Shown here: positions 1 to 6,991 of the stretch, piece by piece
How positions within the stretch are numbered: the first letter of the stretch is position 1
Layout: each line of letters opens with the position of its first letter
Source of the DNA: Erythrobacter sp. UBA3075
GTDB taxonomy: Bacteria; Pseudomonadota; Alphaproteobacteria; Sphingomonadales; Sphingomonadaceae
NCBI GenBank assembly: GCA_002367375.1
Contig: DFBR01000048.1
Coordinates: 1 to 16,872, forward strand
Direction: 5' to 3'
DNA: 16,872 nt
Made by a program: the position numbers and the translations under genes
Notes under the pieces: model-generated
Seen by the model: only the letters and a program-made list of their open reading frames with translations
Told to the model about the DNA's origin: nothing
The model's database searches: none

Positions 1-69
1 AGGCGCACGCCTGGAAAGTGTGTATACGGTAACCCCGTATCGTGGGTTCGAATCCCACCCGCTCCGCCA
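1..69 (+). tRNA. tRNA-Ser (GGA), 3' part only
   Basis: This is the 3' part of a serine tRNA gene cut by the window edge. The anticodon arm is intact: stem 6-10 pairs with 18-22 around a seven-base loop at 11-17, giving anticodon GGA at 13-15. A long variable arm follows (about 23-42), as expected for class II tRNA-Ser. Then comes the T arm with the GGTTCGAATCC core and the end of the acceptor stem, with CCA encoded at 67-69. The D arm and 5' acceptor strand lie outside the window. tRNA-Ser genes are frequent integration sites, and mobile-element debris follows directly, but I found no duplicated tRNA end within the window. Confidence 0.93.
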
Positions 70-208
70 TTCACCCCCAGCACCATTCTCTGTCTGCAGA
101 GCATGCCCGCAAAGCTGCGGTGTGCGCGGACCCCAACAGGCAACCGTCGTTCGCCAGGGCACTGTCAGAGCAAATGCACCCAATTGAGAACTGAGCCAAT
201 TGGGCTAG

Positions 209-775
209 GGCAGTGGAAGGCCGAGACCTAGCAAACCCGCCAGTCTGTTTCGCTACTCCAAGTCATCGCCTGAGGTCATTCGGATCGCCGTTTTGCAGTA
301 TGTCCGCTTTCCGCTTTCACTTCGGAACGTGGAAGATCTGCTCTTCGAACGCGGCATCATCAGCTATGAAACTGTCAGAATATGGTGGAAGCAGTTCGGT
401 CCGATGTTCGCATCAGACATTCGAAGGCAGTGCGTTTCAAGAATGAAGGGCTTTCGCCATTGGCGCTGGCAACTTGATGAGGTGTTTGTGAAGATCAACG
501 GTGCAACCCACTATTTGTGGCGAGCCGTCGACCACGAAGGCGAGGTTCTCGAGAGCTATATCACGAAAAAGCGGGATAAAAAGGCTGCGTCGAAGTTCCT
601 TCGCAAGGCGCTTCGCCGCCACGGCCAGACAGAAACGATCGTCACCGATGGGCTGAAATCCTACCCATCCGCTATGCGTGAACTCGGCAATGAAGGTCGC
701 CGTGAGATGGGCAGGTGGTTTAGGAAAAACAGGCCGCGCTGCGATAACAGGAGACAGTCTCTTTCAGCTGCATAA
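209..775 (+). pseudogene. IS6-family transposase remnant, truncated at the 3' end
   Basis: The open frame from 209 (after a TAG at 206-208) reads like an IS6-family DDE transposase: FRYSKSSPEVIRIAV, then PLSLRNVEDLLFERGI, FRHWRWQLDEVFVKI with the first catalytic Asp, and VTDGLKSYPSAM with the second. After GRREMGRW (about 718) similarity ends and an unrelated tail runs to TAA at 773-775. The last third, with the catalytic Glu and the conserved RRRERAM region, is gone. No ATG or GTG exists in this frame before 293; a GTG at 213 lies in another frame, so a small indel near the start is likely. The sequence GGCACTGTCAGAGCAAAT at 158-175 resembles an IS6 left end at the usual distance; no matching right end was seen. 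It cannot encode an active transposase. Confidence 0.85.
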
Positions 776-778
776 TGG

Positions 779-3463
779 TCAGAAGGTGACCGAGATCGAT
801 GCGCTGACCGACGTGCCGACGTCGTAGGTGTTGATCTCTGCCCGGTCGATGCCATTGGTCTGGAATTCCTCATTACCGCGACCAAAAATGTTTCGCGCCT
901 CAAGCTTGATTTCGGTTTCGGTGCCAAACAGGTCGATGCCCTGACGATAGACGAAATCAACTGTCAGGCCGGGATCCTCGACAATATCTGGCAGACCCGA
1001 TGTGCCGCGGCTGGTAACCCGCTCGCTAGCGTAATTCACCAGCAAGGTGAATTGCTGCAGCTGGTCAATGTCCTCAAGGCTCATCTGGAAATTGACAAGG
1101 TGATCGGATTGGCCCGTTAGGGGCACACCATCGATGAACAGATTGGTCGCGGGCACTTCACCGGTCGGGAACAGCAGCGTGACATCATCGTCTGCCACCA
1201 TGATTTCCGAATTGGTCCAGGTGTAATTGGCGAACAGCGCCAGTTCCTTGCTTTCGAAAAAGCCACCCATATCCATCAGGTCAACGGTGTAGGCCACGTC
1301 AGCTTCAACGCCGTAGAGCGTGGCGCCCGGCGCATTAGCAAAGCTGGTCAGCTGGGCATTGTCGGAGAAGCTTGAGAACGCCTCAATCGGGTTTTCGATA
1401 TCCTTGTAGAAGCCTGCCACTGAAATGCGGTTCTGCCCACCCATGTAATATTCACCGCGCAGCTCAAAATTGATCAGCTCGCTATCAATCAGCAGCGGAT
1501 TGCCGTTGAACTGCCGGTTGGTTTCGGGATCGTAATAGGTCTGGAAAATCAGCTCGCGAAATTGCGGGCGGGCAATGGTGCGTGATGCTGCAGCGCGGAT
1601 CTGCACATTTTCAACCGGCTCATAGGTGATCGTGACAGCTGGCAACCAATAGTCATTTTCCAGCAGGGAAGTCGCGTCAGACACAGTTTCAGTCTCAAAA
1701 ATCTGCGCAATATCGACACTCTGCACCGCATCTTCATAGCGCACACCCAGATCAAGGCTGAGGCCGGGGAGCAGCTCCCAATTGATTTTGCCATAGCCTG
1801 CATGGATTTCCAGCGCAGCATCGAATGCCGGATCATTCTGCGTCGATTCGATCAGGCCGATATCGTAAAATTCGATGATCGCATCGCCCAGCAACAGATC
1901 AGGCCGCAGCGCGCCAACGCCATCCGGCAGGCTGGTAGGGGCATTGAACAGAAATTCGCGGCGCTCAGAGAAACGCTGCGTGTCGGTGTAAGCATAGCCG
2001 AACGTCGTCACGAAATTGTCGAAGATCGGATAGCTCAGATCAATGCCGCCCGACCACAGCTCTTCCTGCAAATTGGAGAAGACAACTGCCGCATCACCTG
2101 TCTGGCGGTCGAGCACGTTGATAAAAGTATCGCTGAAATCGCCCTGCGCATTGTCGCGCACATAAGTGAAGGTGTATTCAAACGGGGCTTCACGGTCGGT
2201 GCGGGCATAGCCGCCACGCAGATCGACACCGAGATCACCGAATTCGAGTTCAGCGACCAGTTGGCTATCGATCAGCTGGCGTTCGAACCAGCCGGTCTGT
2301 TGCTGCTGGATACTGTCATCATCCTGAAAATCCTCACCCTGCGAAAGTGTTGCCTGCTTCAGCGTGTCGCGGATGAACAAATTGGTGAAGCGCAAGCGAT
2401 GATCGCCGATTTCCAGCCCGATGCCGAGCATGGCGTTGGCGAGCACCCGGTTGTCGGTGACGATATCGTTGAACTCGCTGTCCAGCGAGAAGTCAGCCAG
2501 CACAGCCTGCGACGTAATGTCGCGCGTGCGCCAGGTATTGCTGATTGATCCGGTGAAGACGAACCCGAGAATGCCATCGCTACCAACATCAACCGAGGTG
2601 CCTGCTGTCAGGTCAGCCGACCAATTGGGCTGTACATCGCCAATCTTCTGCAGCAGGATCAGGTTCGGATTGCCCAGCTGAAAAGCGACATCCGCTTGTG
2701 TCACCGGCGCGTTATTGAAATTCTGTGCAGAATCGAGCGGAATATCGCTCATACGGATGCCGTTGTCGAAATAGGTCTGCAAGGCAGGTGGCGCATCTCG
2801 CGTGCCATCGTCAAAGCCGAACCAGTCATAGTCCGACCCATAATAGCCAAGGCCATTCTGATAGGTCGTTTCGGTATCGCCGCTGATCCCGCCACCTATG
2901 GTCAGGAAGCTTTCTTCGGGCACAGCGCGGGTCGTAAGATTGATGACACCGCCACCAAACTCGCCGGGGAAGTTCGCCGAATAGGTCTTCTGCACCAGGC
3001 TGGAGGCGATCACATTGGTCGGGAAAATATCGAGCGGCACAACCCGGCTCAGCGGCTGCGGCGATGGCAGCGAAAGGCCATTCAGCAGCGCCAAGGAATA
3101 GCGATCACCAAGGCCGCGCACATAGACAAATCCCTGCCCTTGCACGGAAAGGCCGGTCACCCGGCCAAGCGCGCCGGCAATATTGCCTTCGCCTGTACGC
3201 GCGATGTCTTCTGTCGAAAGTACGCTAACGACTTGTGAGGAGCTTTGCACCGGGTCGCGGTTGATGCGCCCTGTCACGATGATGGTACCGCCGGGGACTG
3301 AAACGTCTGGCTGCTGGGGTTCTTGCTCTTGCTCAGCTTCCGGGTCGGTTGCATCTTGCGGTGCCGGTTCTTGGCTTGCATTCTGCGCCAGAGCAGCGCC
3401 CGGAAGTGTGAGCGCGGTGGAGATAAGCAGCAGCGCCGCCAGCCTCTTGCCAGTGGTCTTCAT
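779..3463 (-). CDS. TonB-dependent outer-membrane receptor, partner of the upstream lipoprotein
   Basis: An 894-aa TonB-dependent receptor. A signal peptide (residues 1-26, ending ALA before Q27) is followed by an acidic Gln/Glu/Pro-rich segment, a TonB-box-like TIIVT at about 60-64, the plug domain (about 70-180, with FVYVRGLGDRY and NFPGEFGGGVINL), and a long 22-strand barrel ending in ISVTF, the usual C-terminal Phe. I chose the ATG at 3463 because it begins the signal peptide and has a GAGGGA ribosome site 7 bases upstream; an open frame extends further upstream to 3556 but has no signal sequence. It is the second gene of a unit with the beta-helix-like lipoprotein 117 bp upstream. There is no carboxypeptidase-like N-terminal extension of the Oar/SusC type. 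It probably moves the ligand captured by the lipoprotein across the outer membrane; the ligand is unknown. The gene is intact although an IS remnant abuts its stop codon. Confidence 0.93.
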   Translation of the reverse strand: MKTTGKRLAALLLISTALTLPGAALAQNASQEPAPQDATDPEAEQEQEPQQPDVSVPGGTIIVTGRINRDPVQSSSQVVSVLSTEDIARTGEGNIAGALGRVTGLSVQGQGFVYVRGLGDRYSLALLNGLSLPSPQPLSRVVPLDIFPTNVIASSLVQKTYSANFPGEFGGGVINLTTRAVPEESFLTIGGGISGDTETTYQNGLGYYGSDYDWFGFDDGTRDAPPALQTYFDNGIRMSDIPLDSAQNFNNAPVTQADVAFQLGNPNLILLQKIGDVQPNWSADLTAGTSVDVGSDGILGFVFTGSISNTWRTRDITSQAVLADFSLDSEFNDIVTDNRVLANAMLGIGLEIGDHRLRFTNLFIRDTLKQATLSQGEDFQDDDSIQQQQTGWFERQLIDSQLVAELEFGDLGVDLRGGYARTDREAPFEYTFTYVRDNAQGDFSDTFINVLDRQTGDAAVVFSNLQEELWSGGIDLSYPIFDNFVTTFGYAYTDTQRFSERREFLFNAPTSLPDGVGALRPDLLLGDAIIEFYDIGLIESTQNDPAFDAALEIHAGYGKINWELLPGLSLDLGVRYEDAVQSVDIAQIFETETVSDATSLLENDYWLPAVTITYEPVENVQIRAAASRTIARPQFRELIFQTYYDPETNRQFNGNPLLIDSELINFELRGEYYMGGQNRISVAGFYKDIENPIEAFSSFSDNAQLTSFANAPGATLYGVEADVAYTVDLMDMGGFFESKELALFANYTWTNSEIMVADDDVTLLFPTGEVPATNLFIDGVPLTGQSDHLVNFQMSLEDIDQLQQFTLLVNYASERVTSRGTSGLPDIVEDPGLTVDFVYRQGIDLFGTETEIKLEARNIFGRGNEEFQTNGIDRAEINTYDVGTSVSASISVTF

Positions 3464-3530
3464 CGGGAAATCCCTCATGGTACGATCCGGTTTGTTACGC
3501 GGGCCATTGTCACCCGCTGCAAAGGACAAA

Positions 3531-3568
3531 GGGAGAAGCGGCAGCCTTCGGCCCAAACCGCTCCCCCC
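3531..3568 (-). terminator. Hairpin between lipoprotein and TBDT genes, possible attenuator or processing site
   Basis: About 12 bases past the lipoprotein stop, the minus-strand transcript can fold as AGCGG/CCGCT closed by an inner GCC-GAA-GGC hairpin and extended by a GGG/CCC clamp with a three-base bulge. A T-rich but interrupted stretch (TTTGTCCTTT) follows. The U-run is too poor for a textbook terminator. It could reduce read-through or stabilise the upstream mRNA, giving more lipoprotein than receptor. That role is inference. Confidence 0.35.
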
Positions 3569-3580
3569 TTCGCCGCCATG

Positions 3581-5158
3581 TTAGTTGAAGACAGGAATGC
3601 TCGTGCAGGAACCGGTATTGTTGCCGAAGCTCACTGCTGAGGAATCACAGGTCCAGTCCTGCGTCCAGTCATCGGCAGAACTGACCGCGCCAATAAAGCT
3701 GGTTGCTTCGAAGAAGCTGCCAAGCGAGGTCACGTCGAAGATCGTCGCAAAGCCATCTTCATTGGCACCATTAAGGTAACCATTGATGATGGTATTGATG
3801 AACGCCTTGTCATTACCGGCGCCGGCATCGAAGATCGCTTCAGTCTGCGCTGCGACAATGCCGCCACTGCCATCACGAAAGTCAGTCGCGCAATCGAGCG
3901 CCACCGACTCGAAGCGGGGCGCGCCCACATCGTCGAGGCCAGCATTGGCTGCACGGATGGTTTCGCTCAGGTCAATTCGGACACACGGCGTGCCTGCAGC
4001 CGAAGCATCCCATGCCAGCGTGTTGTAAATGCCGTAATCGGCGCCGCCGCGAATGCGGATCACCTGATCATCATCCTTGCGCTGGATGAAGGTCGCATTG
4101 GCAATCGTAGTGTTCTGGCGCGGCGTCTGATCCTGCAGTCCATTATTCGAATCGGCTTCGATAATCGCGTCGCCAATGCCAGGGCGCTGGGCTGCGATCA
4201 CGAATTGCATATTCGCTTTCACGCCTGTGTCAGTATCGAGCGAGTCATCCTCAGCCCCTGCTACGATCAGGTTCTTGATGTTCACCAGGCCGCCGAAGAA
4301 TTCGACACCGTCGTCAGACGAATTGACTGACTGGATATAGCGCATTTCGGTACCCGAGCCGATGCCCCCGGTGGTCAGCGATTGCAGTTCATTATCGCCC
4401 GACAGGACAAAGCCCGAATAGCGGATCTGGACATAACGCAGCGTACCCGAACTATCGTTATCGGTTGCGCCGCCGAAGAAAGACGGGCTGACCGCACCTT
4501 CCACCTGACGTTCGCAATCAACCGTGCCAGGCGTTGCACCCGGTGCAACACAGTCAGTCACCGGAGCGCGGCCTGACAGGACAATCCCGCCCCACTGGCC
4601 CGACGAATCGGCACCATTGAGGCCAAGAACATTGTCTCGGCTGGTGAAGATGATCGGCAGAGCGGCCGTGCCGCTCGCGTTGATGGAATTGCCGCGCGTG
4701 ACATTCAGGAAAGACGAGCCGCTGGCGTAAATGATCACGCCGGGTTCAATGGTCAGTTCGACATTGGTGTCGCTCAACCCGTCTGAGATGTCGGGCGCGG
4801 GGCCGCCATCAGTCCCGATGTTGACTTCACCGGGCAGGCGATAAAGCAGACCGGGAATGCGCGGCAGTGTAGAGGAAGTATTGAAACGCAGCGGCGTTGC
4901 GCACACACGCCATTCGCCTTCCGGCCCCGTAACTGTGCCTTCATCGGTCAGACCCTGCGCATCGGCGATTGTCGGGCAGCCGTTGGCCGGTGTTACACCT
5001 GTGGTTGCGGTGGGCGTTGGTGTCGGGCTGGGTGTCGGCGTCGGATTGTTGATGATTACATTGCCACCCGTGCCGGGGGATGCGATTTCATCCGGGCCGC
5101 ATGCAGCAAGCGCCAGAATAGAACTACCAAGAATTAGCGAACGGGAAAGATTAATCAC
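3581..5158 (-). CDS. Large beta-helix-like secreted lipoprotein paired with a TBDT
   Basis: A 525-aa lipoprotein. The signal peptide ends in lipobox LAAC with the lipidated Cys at 20; the +2 residue is Gly, so an outer-membrane destination is expected. A Pro/Thr linker (39-50) leads to a long globular part rich in short beta turns (GQWGGIVLSGRAP, LRYVQIRYSGF, DDGVEFFGGLVNIKNL, IRIRGGADYGIYN), typical of a right-handed parallel beta-helix. Eight Cys after the lipobox fall in neighbouring pairs and suggest disulfides, fitting an extracytoplasmic protein. The start is a GTG; GAGGGG lies 9 bases before it. It is the first gene of a unit with the TBDT, under a Pho-box-like promoter. Similar lipoproteins beside TBDTs occur, from memory, in other Proteobacteria and Bacteroidetes, but I know no fixed biochemical role. 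A surface ligand-capture role, like SusD in logic though not in fold, is inference. Confidence 0.85.
   Translation of the reverse strand: MINLSRSLILGSSILALAACGPDEIASPGTGGNVIINNPTPTPSPTPTPTATTGVTPANGCPTIADAQGLTDEGTVTGPEGEWRVCATPLRFNTSSTLPRIPGLLYRLPGEVNIGTDGGPAPDISDGLSDTNVELTIEPGVIIYASGSSFLNVTRGNSINASGTAALPIIFTSRDNVLGLNGADSSGQWGGIVLSGRAPVTDCVAPGATPGTVDCERQVEGAVSPSFFGGATDNDSSGTLRYVQIRYSGFVLSGDNELQSLTTGGIGSGTEMRYIQSVNSSDDGVEFFGGLVNIKNLIVAGAEDDSLDTDTGVKANMQFVIAAQRPGIGDAIIEADSNNGLQDQTPRQNTTIANATFIQRKDDDQVIRIRGGADYGIYNTLAWDASAAGTPCVRIDLSETIRAANAGLDDVGAPRFESVALDCATDFRDGSGGIVAAQTEAIFDAGAGNDKAFINTIINGYLNGANEDGFATIFDVTSLGSFFEATSFIGAVSSADDWTQDWTCDSSAVSFGNNTGSCTSIPVFN
5009..5044 (-). repeat. Low-complexity Pro/Thr codon repeat
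   Basis: A run of alternating Thr and Pro codons, interrupted by one Ser, encodes residues 39-50 of the lipoprotein. It forms an extended tether that would hold the globular domain away from the membrane. Such repeats can change length by slippage. Confidence 0.6.
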
Positions 5159-5218
5159 AGCGGTCGGCCCCTCAAATTACCGAGAATCGGAAAACAGCGA
5201 ATTGGCTTCGCAGAAGGA

Positions 5219-5261
5219 GCAATAGGCGCGCCGCGTGACACTTTGTTTACGCCTTTATGAC
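5219..5261 (-). promoter_or_regulatory. Pho-box-like promoter of the lipoprotein-TBDT unit
   Basis: On the minus strand three half-sites follow each other at exactly 11-base steps: GTCAT (5261-5257), GTAAA (5250-5246) and GTCAC (5239-5235). Known PhoB boxes are direct repeats of a TGTCAT-like heptamer with 4-base spacers, that is, an 11-base period. A -10-like TATTGC (5224-5219) begins 10 bases after the last half-site, the distance seen at PhoB-activated promoters that lack a good -35. The predicted leader to the GTG start is about 50-55 bases. The middle half-site is weak. PhoB control is inference; another OmpR-family regulator with 11-base repeats is possible. Confidence 0.45.
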
Positions 5262-5296
5262 GTCTTGGTGAATCTGCGGAGAGAGCTTCTAACACA

Positions 5297-5325
5297 TTGA
5301 AATTATGTGAGATACTTTCTATTAT
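5297..5325 (+). promoter_or_regulatory. Sigma-70-type promoter on the plus strand
   Basis: TTGAAA (5297-5302) and TATTAT (5320-5325) are separated by exactly 17 bases, a near-consensus housekeeping promoter in an AT-rich stretch. It points away from the lipoprotein gene, towards the short ORF at 5442 and the IS5 remnant. Transcription would start near 5332. The nearest conserved plus-strand gene is the LysR regulator about 620 bases on, so the product may be a small RNA, a small peptide or a long LysR leader. Confidence 0.45.
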
Positions 5326-5441
5326 CGGCAGGCTAAAGAAGTCGGATCCAACAAAAATCACGTGTTTGTGAAATTGCGACAGTTTTGTTGCAGTCAGGTC
5401 TGCGCTGGCCCATAAAAGTGGTGCAACGAGCCGAGAACACC

Positions 5442-5531
5442 ATGATTGCAACATTAGTCATCACGCCGCTTTTTCTGGTTCAGGCGGTCACTGCACTAAT
5501 GGTCGAACAGCATATGAAATTTGCCGACTGA
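5442..5531 (+). CDS. Possible 29-aa hydrophobic peptide
   Basis: A short ATG-to-TGA frame encodes 29 residues, beginning MIATLVITPLFLV, with a hydrophobic first two thirds and a polar end. It lies about 110 bases downstream of the promoter at 5297-5325. The ribosome site is weak (GAGA about 6 bases before the ATG). The leader contains a 7-bp hairpin, TGCGACA/TGTTGCA with loop GTTT (5375-5392). A GC hairpin at 5546-5559 follows the stop. I do not recognise it, and it may be a chance frame inside a decayed segment or a small-RNA gene. Confidence 0.2.
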   Translation: MIATLVITPLFLVQAVTALMVEQHMKFAD

Positions 5532-5631
5532 CGCTGGATGGATTTGCGCGATGCCGCGCGTTCTACATTCGTTAGCGTCGCGCCGGAAGCCCTCGCTGCT
5601 CGTTGAGTTTTCGGCTGTTCCACTAGGCTCA

Positions 5632-5818
5632 GGATTCATTAATTGATCCAGAAAGCGCAAATGGCCGCGATTGTGATGGCGGCTATGAAGGTGTCGTCCC
5701 TACGATCATAGCATGTGTGGACACGCCTCTATCCGGCGCATCTGCCTCTCGCACAACATCGGTAAATCACTCATCAACAGCTCCTCCAATGAAAGACCGT
5801 TGAATCAATCAATGATCC
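5632..5818 (-). mobile_element. Internally deleted IS5-family element (MITE-like, 187 bp)
   Basis: The two ends match as imperfect inverted repeats. GGATTCATTAATTGATCCA reads inward at 5632-5650, and GGATCATTGATTGATTCA reads inward from 5818 on the other strand; they agree at all but about three positions. Between them lie only the first and last codons of an IS5-type transposase, so most of the gene is deleted. No target-site duplication was seen immediately outside the ends. Elements that keep their ends but lose the transposase can still be moved by a full copy elsewhere in the genome. Confidence 0.7.
5639..5774 (-). pseudogene. IS5-family transposase, 5' and 3' fragments fused by deletion
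   Basis: The ATG at 5774, preceded by a strong GGAGGAG ribosome site, opens MSDLPMLCERQMRRIE, the expected N-terminus of an IS5-family transposase (compare MSDL...QMxRIE in complete copies, from memory). The frame then stops after 22 codons. One base out of register, the sequence continues as VHTCYDRRDDTFIAAIT and ends ...FWIN at TAA (5641-5639), matching the family's C-terminal HTRYDR...FxxAI...A segment. About 230 central residues, including the whole DDE core, are missing. The junction lies near 5726. Confidence 0.7.
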
Positions 5819-5947
5819 GTCATGCTGGCAAATTAATGCAGCTAGAGCCTAACGTGGTTCAACCCGCCCACATCGCCACCTCGCCCACAAGGGTCATAGC
5901 CGTTGGTAATGCTTGCCTTTGGGCTGGGTGCGTGCGCAGGTTATGCC

Positions 5948-6865
5948 ATGCGATTGCGACAAATTGAGGTTTTCTACCATGTATATCGCGCTGGTTCGAT
6001 CAGCGGGGCCGCGCGCGATCTGAATGTCTCGCAACCTTCGGTGAGCAAGGTCCTGCGTCATACCGAAGACCAGATTGGAATAGAGCTGTTCAGTCGGGAA
6101 AAGGGCCGTCTGGTTCCCACGCTTGCAGCGCATGAGCTTTTTCACGAGGCGGCGGATCTCTATCGCCGCTTGTCCATCTTCAACCGGTCACTCAGCAATA
6201 TCCGCAATCGCAAAGGTGGCCATCTGCGGTTCGGACTCCTGCCATCGTTAAGCCTCTCGGTCGGACCAGCCCTGGTCGCGGCAATGCGCGATGCGGATAC
6301 GAATTACAGCTTTGAAATGACCACCCTGCATTCGCAGGAATTGCCCACTACATTGCTTGAGAAACGGAGTGATTTCTGCATTGGCTTCGAGGCGATCAAC
6401 GACCCGCGAATTGTGAGCACCAAGGTCGGTGACGGAAAATTGGTGCTGGTAGCCGGTCAAAGCCTGGCCGAAGCGGGAGCTACTATCGATGATCAACTGC
6501 TCCAGGGCACCGATTTCATCGGCTTGACCGAAAGCGGACCCCTGGGGTCGCTGGTGGGGCAGGAACTCGCGGCACGCGGGATTGAACCGCGCGAAGTTGT
6601 AACCGCACACACCTATCACGTGGCATTATCACTGGTGCGCAAGAAGATCGGACTGACGATTACCGATCAATATACGGCTTACTCACAATTGGGTGCCGGC
6701 CTGCATCGCTATCGCATGGATGACATGCCTGATTTTCCAATCTTCGCAAGCATGCTGGCTGACACCCCATTGCACAGTGAATGTGATCTGGCACTCGCGT
6801 CGCTCGTAGATACGCTTGCCACGCTGGACGAAGGAATATCGCGGCTGCAACCTCCCAAGGTATAA
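5948..6865 (+). CDS. LysR-type transcriptional regulator
   Basis: A 305-aa LysR-family regulator of normal length. The N-terminal winged helix-turn-helix (about 1-62) includes GSISGAARDLNVSQPSVSK and the wing segment ELFSREKGRLVPT. The rest is the periplasmic-binding-protein-like effector domain. I chose the ATG at 5948 because MRLRQIEVFYHVY is the canonical family start; the open frame back to a TTG at 5903 lacks family similarity. The N-terminus is closest in style to the NocR/OccR branch, whose members respond to opines and related amino-acid derivatives. It lies 126 bp upstream of, and on the same strand as, the TBDT-peptidase-deacylase genes and probably controls them. The effector is unknown; a D-amino acid or N-acyl derivative is a reasonable guess. 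Confidence 0.92.
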   Translation: MRLRQIEVFYHVYRAGSISGAARDLNVSQPSVSKVLRHTEDQIGIELFSREKGRLVPTLAAHELFHEAADLYRRLSIFNRSLSNIRNRKGGHLRFGLLPSLSLSVGPALVAAMRDADTNYSFEMTTLHSQELPTTLLEKRSDFCIGFEAINDPRIVSTKVGDGKLVLVAGQSLAEAGATIDDQLLQGTDFIGLTESGPLGSLVGQELAARGIEPREVVTAHTYHVALSLVRKKIGLTITDQYTAYSQLGAGLHRYRMDDMPDFPIFASMLADTPLHSECDLALASLVDTLATLDEGISRLQPPKV

Positions 6866-6991
6866 CCTCTTGCTATGGTCAGTCTGCGCTATGCTAGTTG
6901 AAAGCAATTGCCGTGACTGAGTTTCTGGGGCAGCTTGCGCTGCATGGTCGCTGGAGGGAACAATATCCGGCGTGCAAAAGGGGGAGATCAC

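Noticed and set aside
1..69. tRNA-Ser 3' end as an attachment site with a second copy in the window
   Set aside because: Only a short chance match (GGGTTCGAAT, near 13100) was found; no direct repeat of the tRNA end is present.
101..120. CCGCA-AAGC-TGCGG hairpin as the tRNA terminator
   Set aside because: The stem is only five pairs and no T-run follows.
1802..2548. 248-codon plus-strand open frame inside the first TBDT gene
   Set aside because: It is antisense to barrel-coding sequence, with no ribosome site and no recognisable motif.
5155..5454. 99-codon minus-strand open frame upstream of the lipoprotein
   Set aside because: It runs through the Pho-like promoter and the leader, has no family resemblance, and would overlap the lipoprotein start.
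5619..5829. Target-site duplication around the IS5 derivative
   Set aside because: The bases just outside the two ends do not match; the partial TCA similarity is out of register.
6872..6893. Direct repeat GCTATG...GCTATG upstream of the second TBDT as a LysR operator
   Set aside because: It is six bases only, with 16-base spacing and no dyad of the T-N11-A type; too weak to claim.
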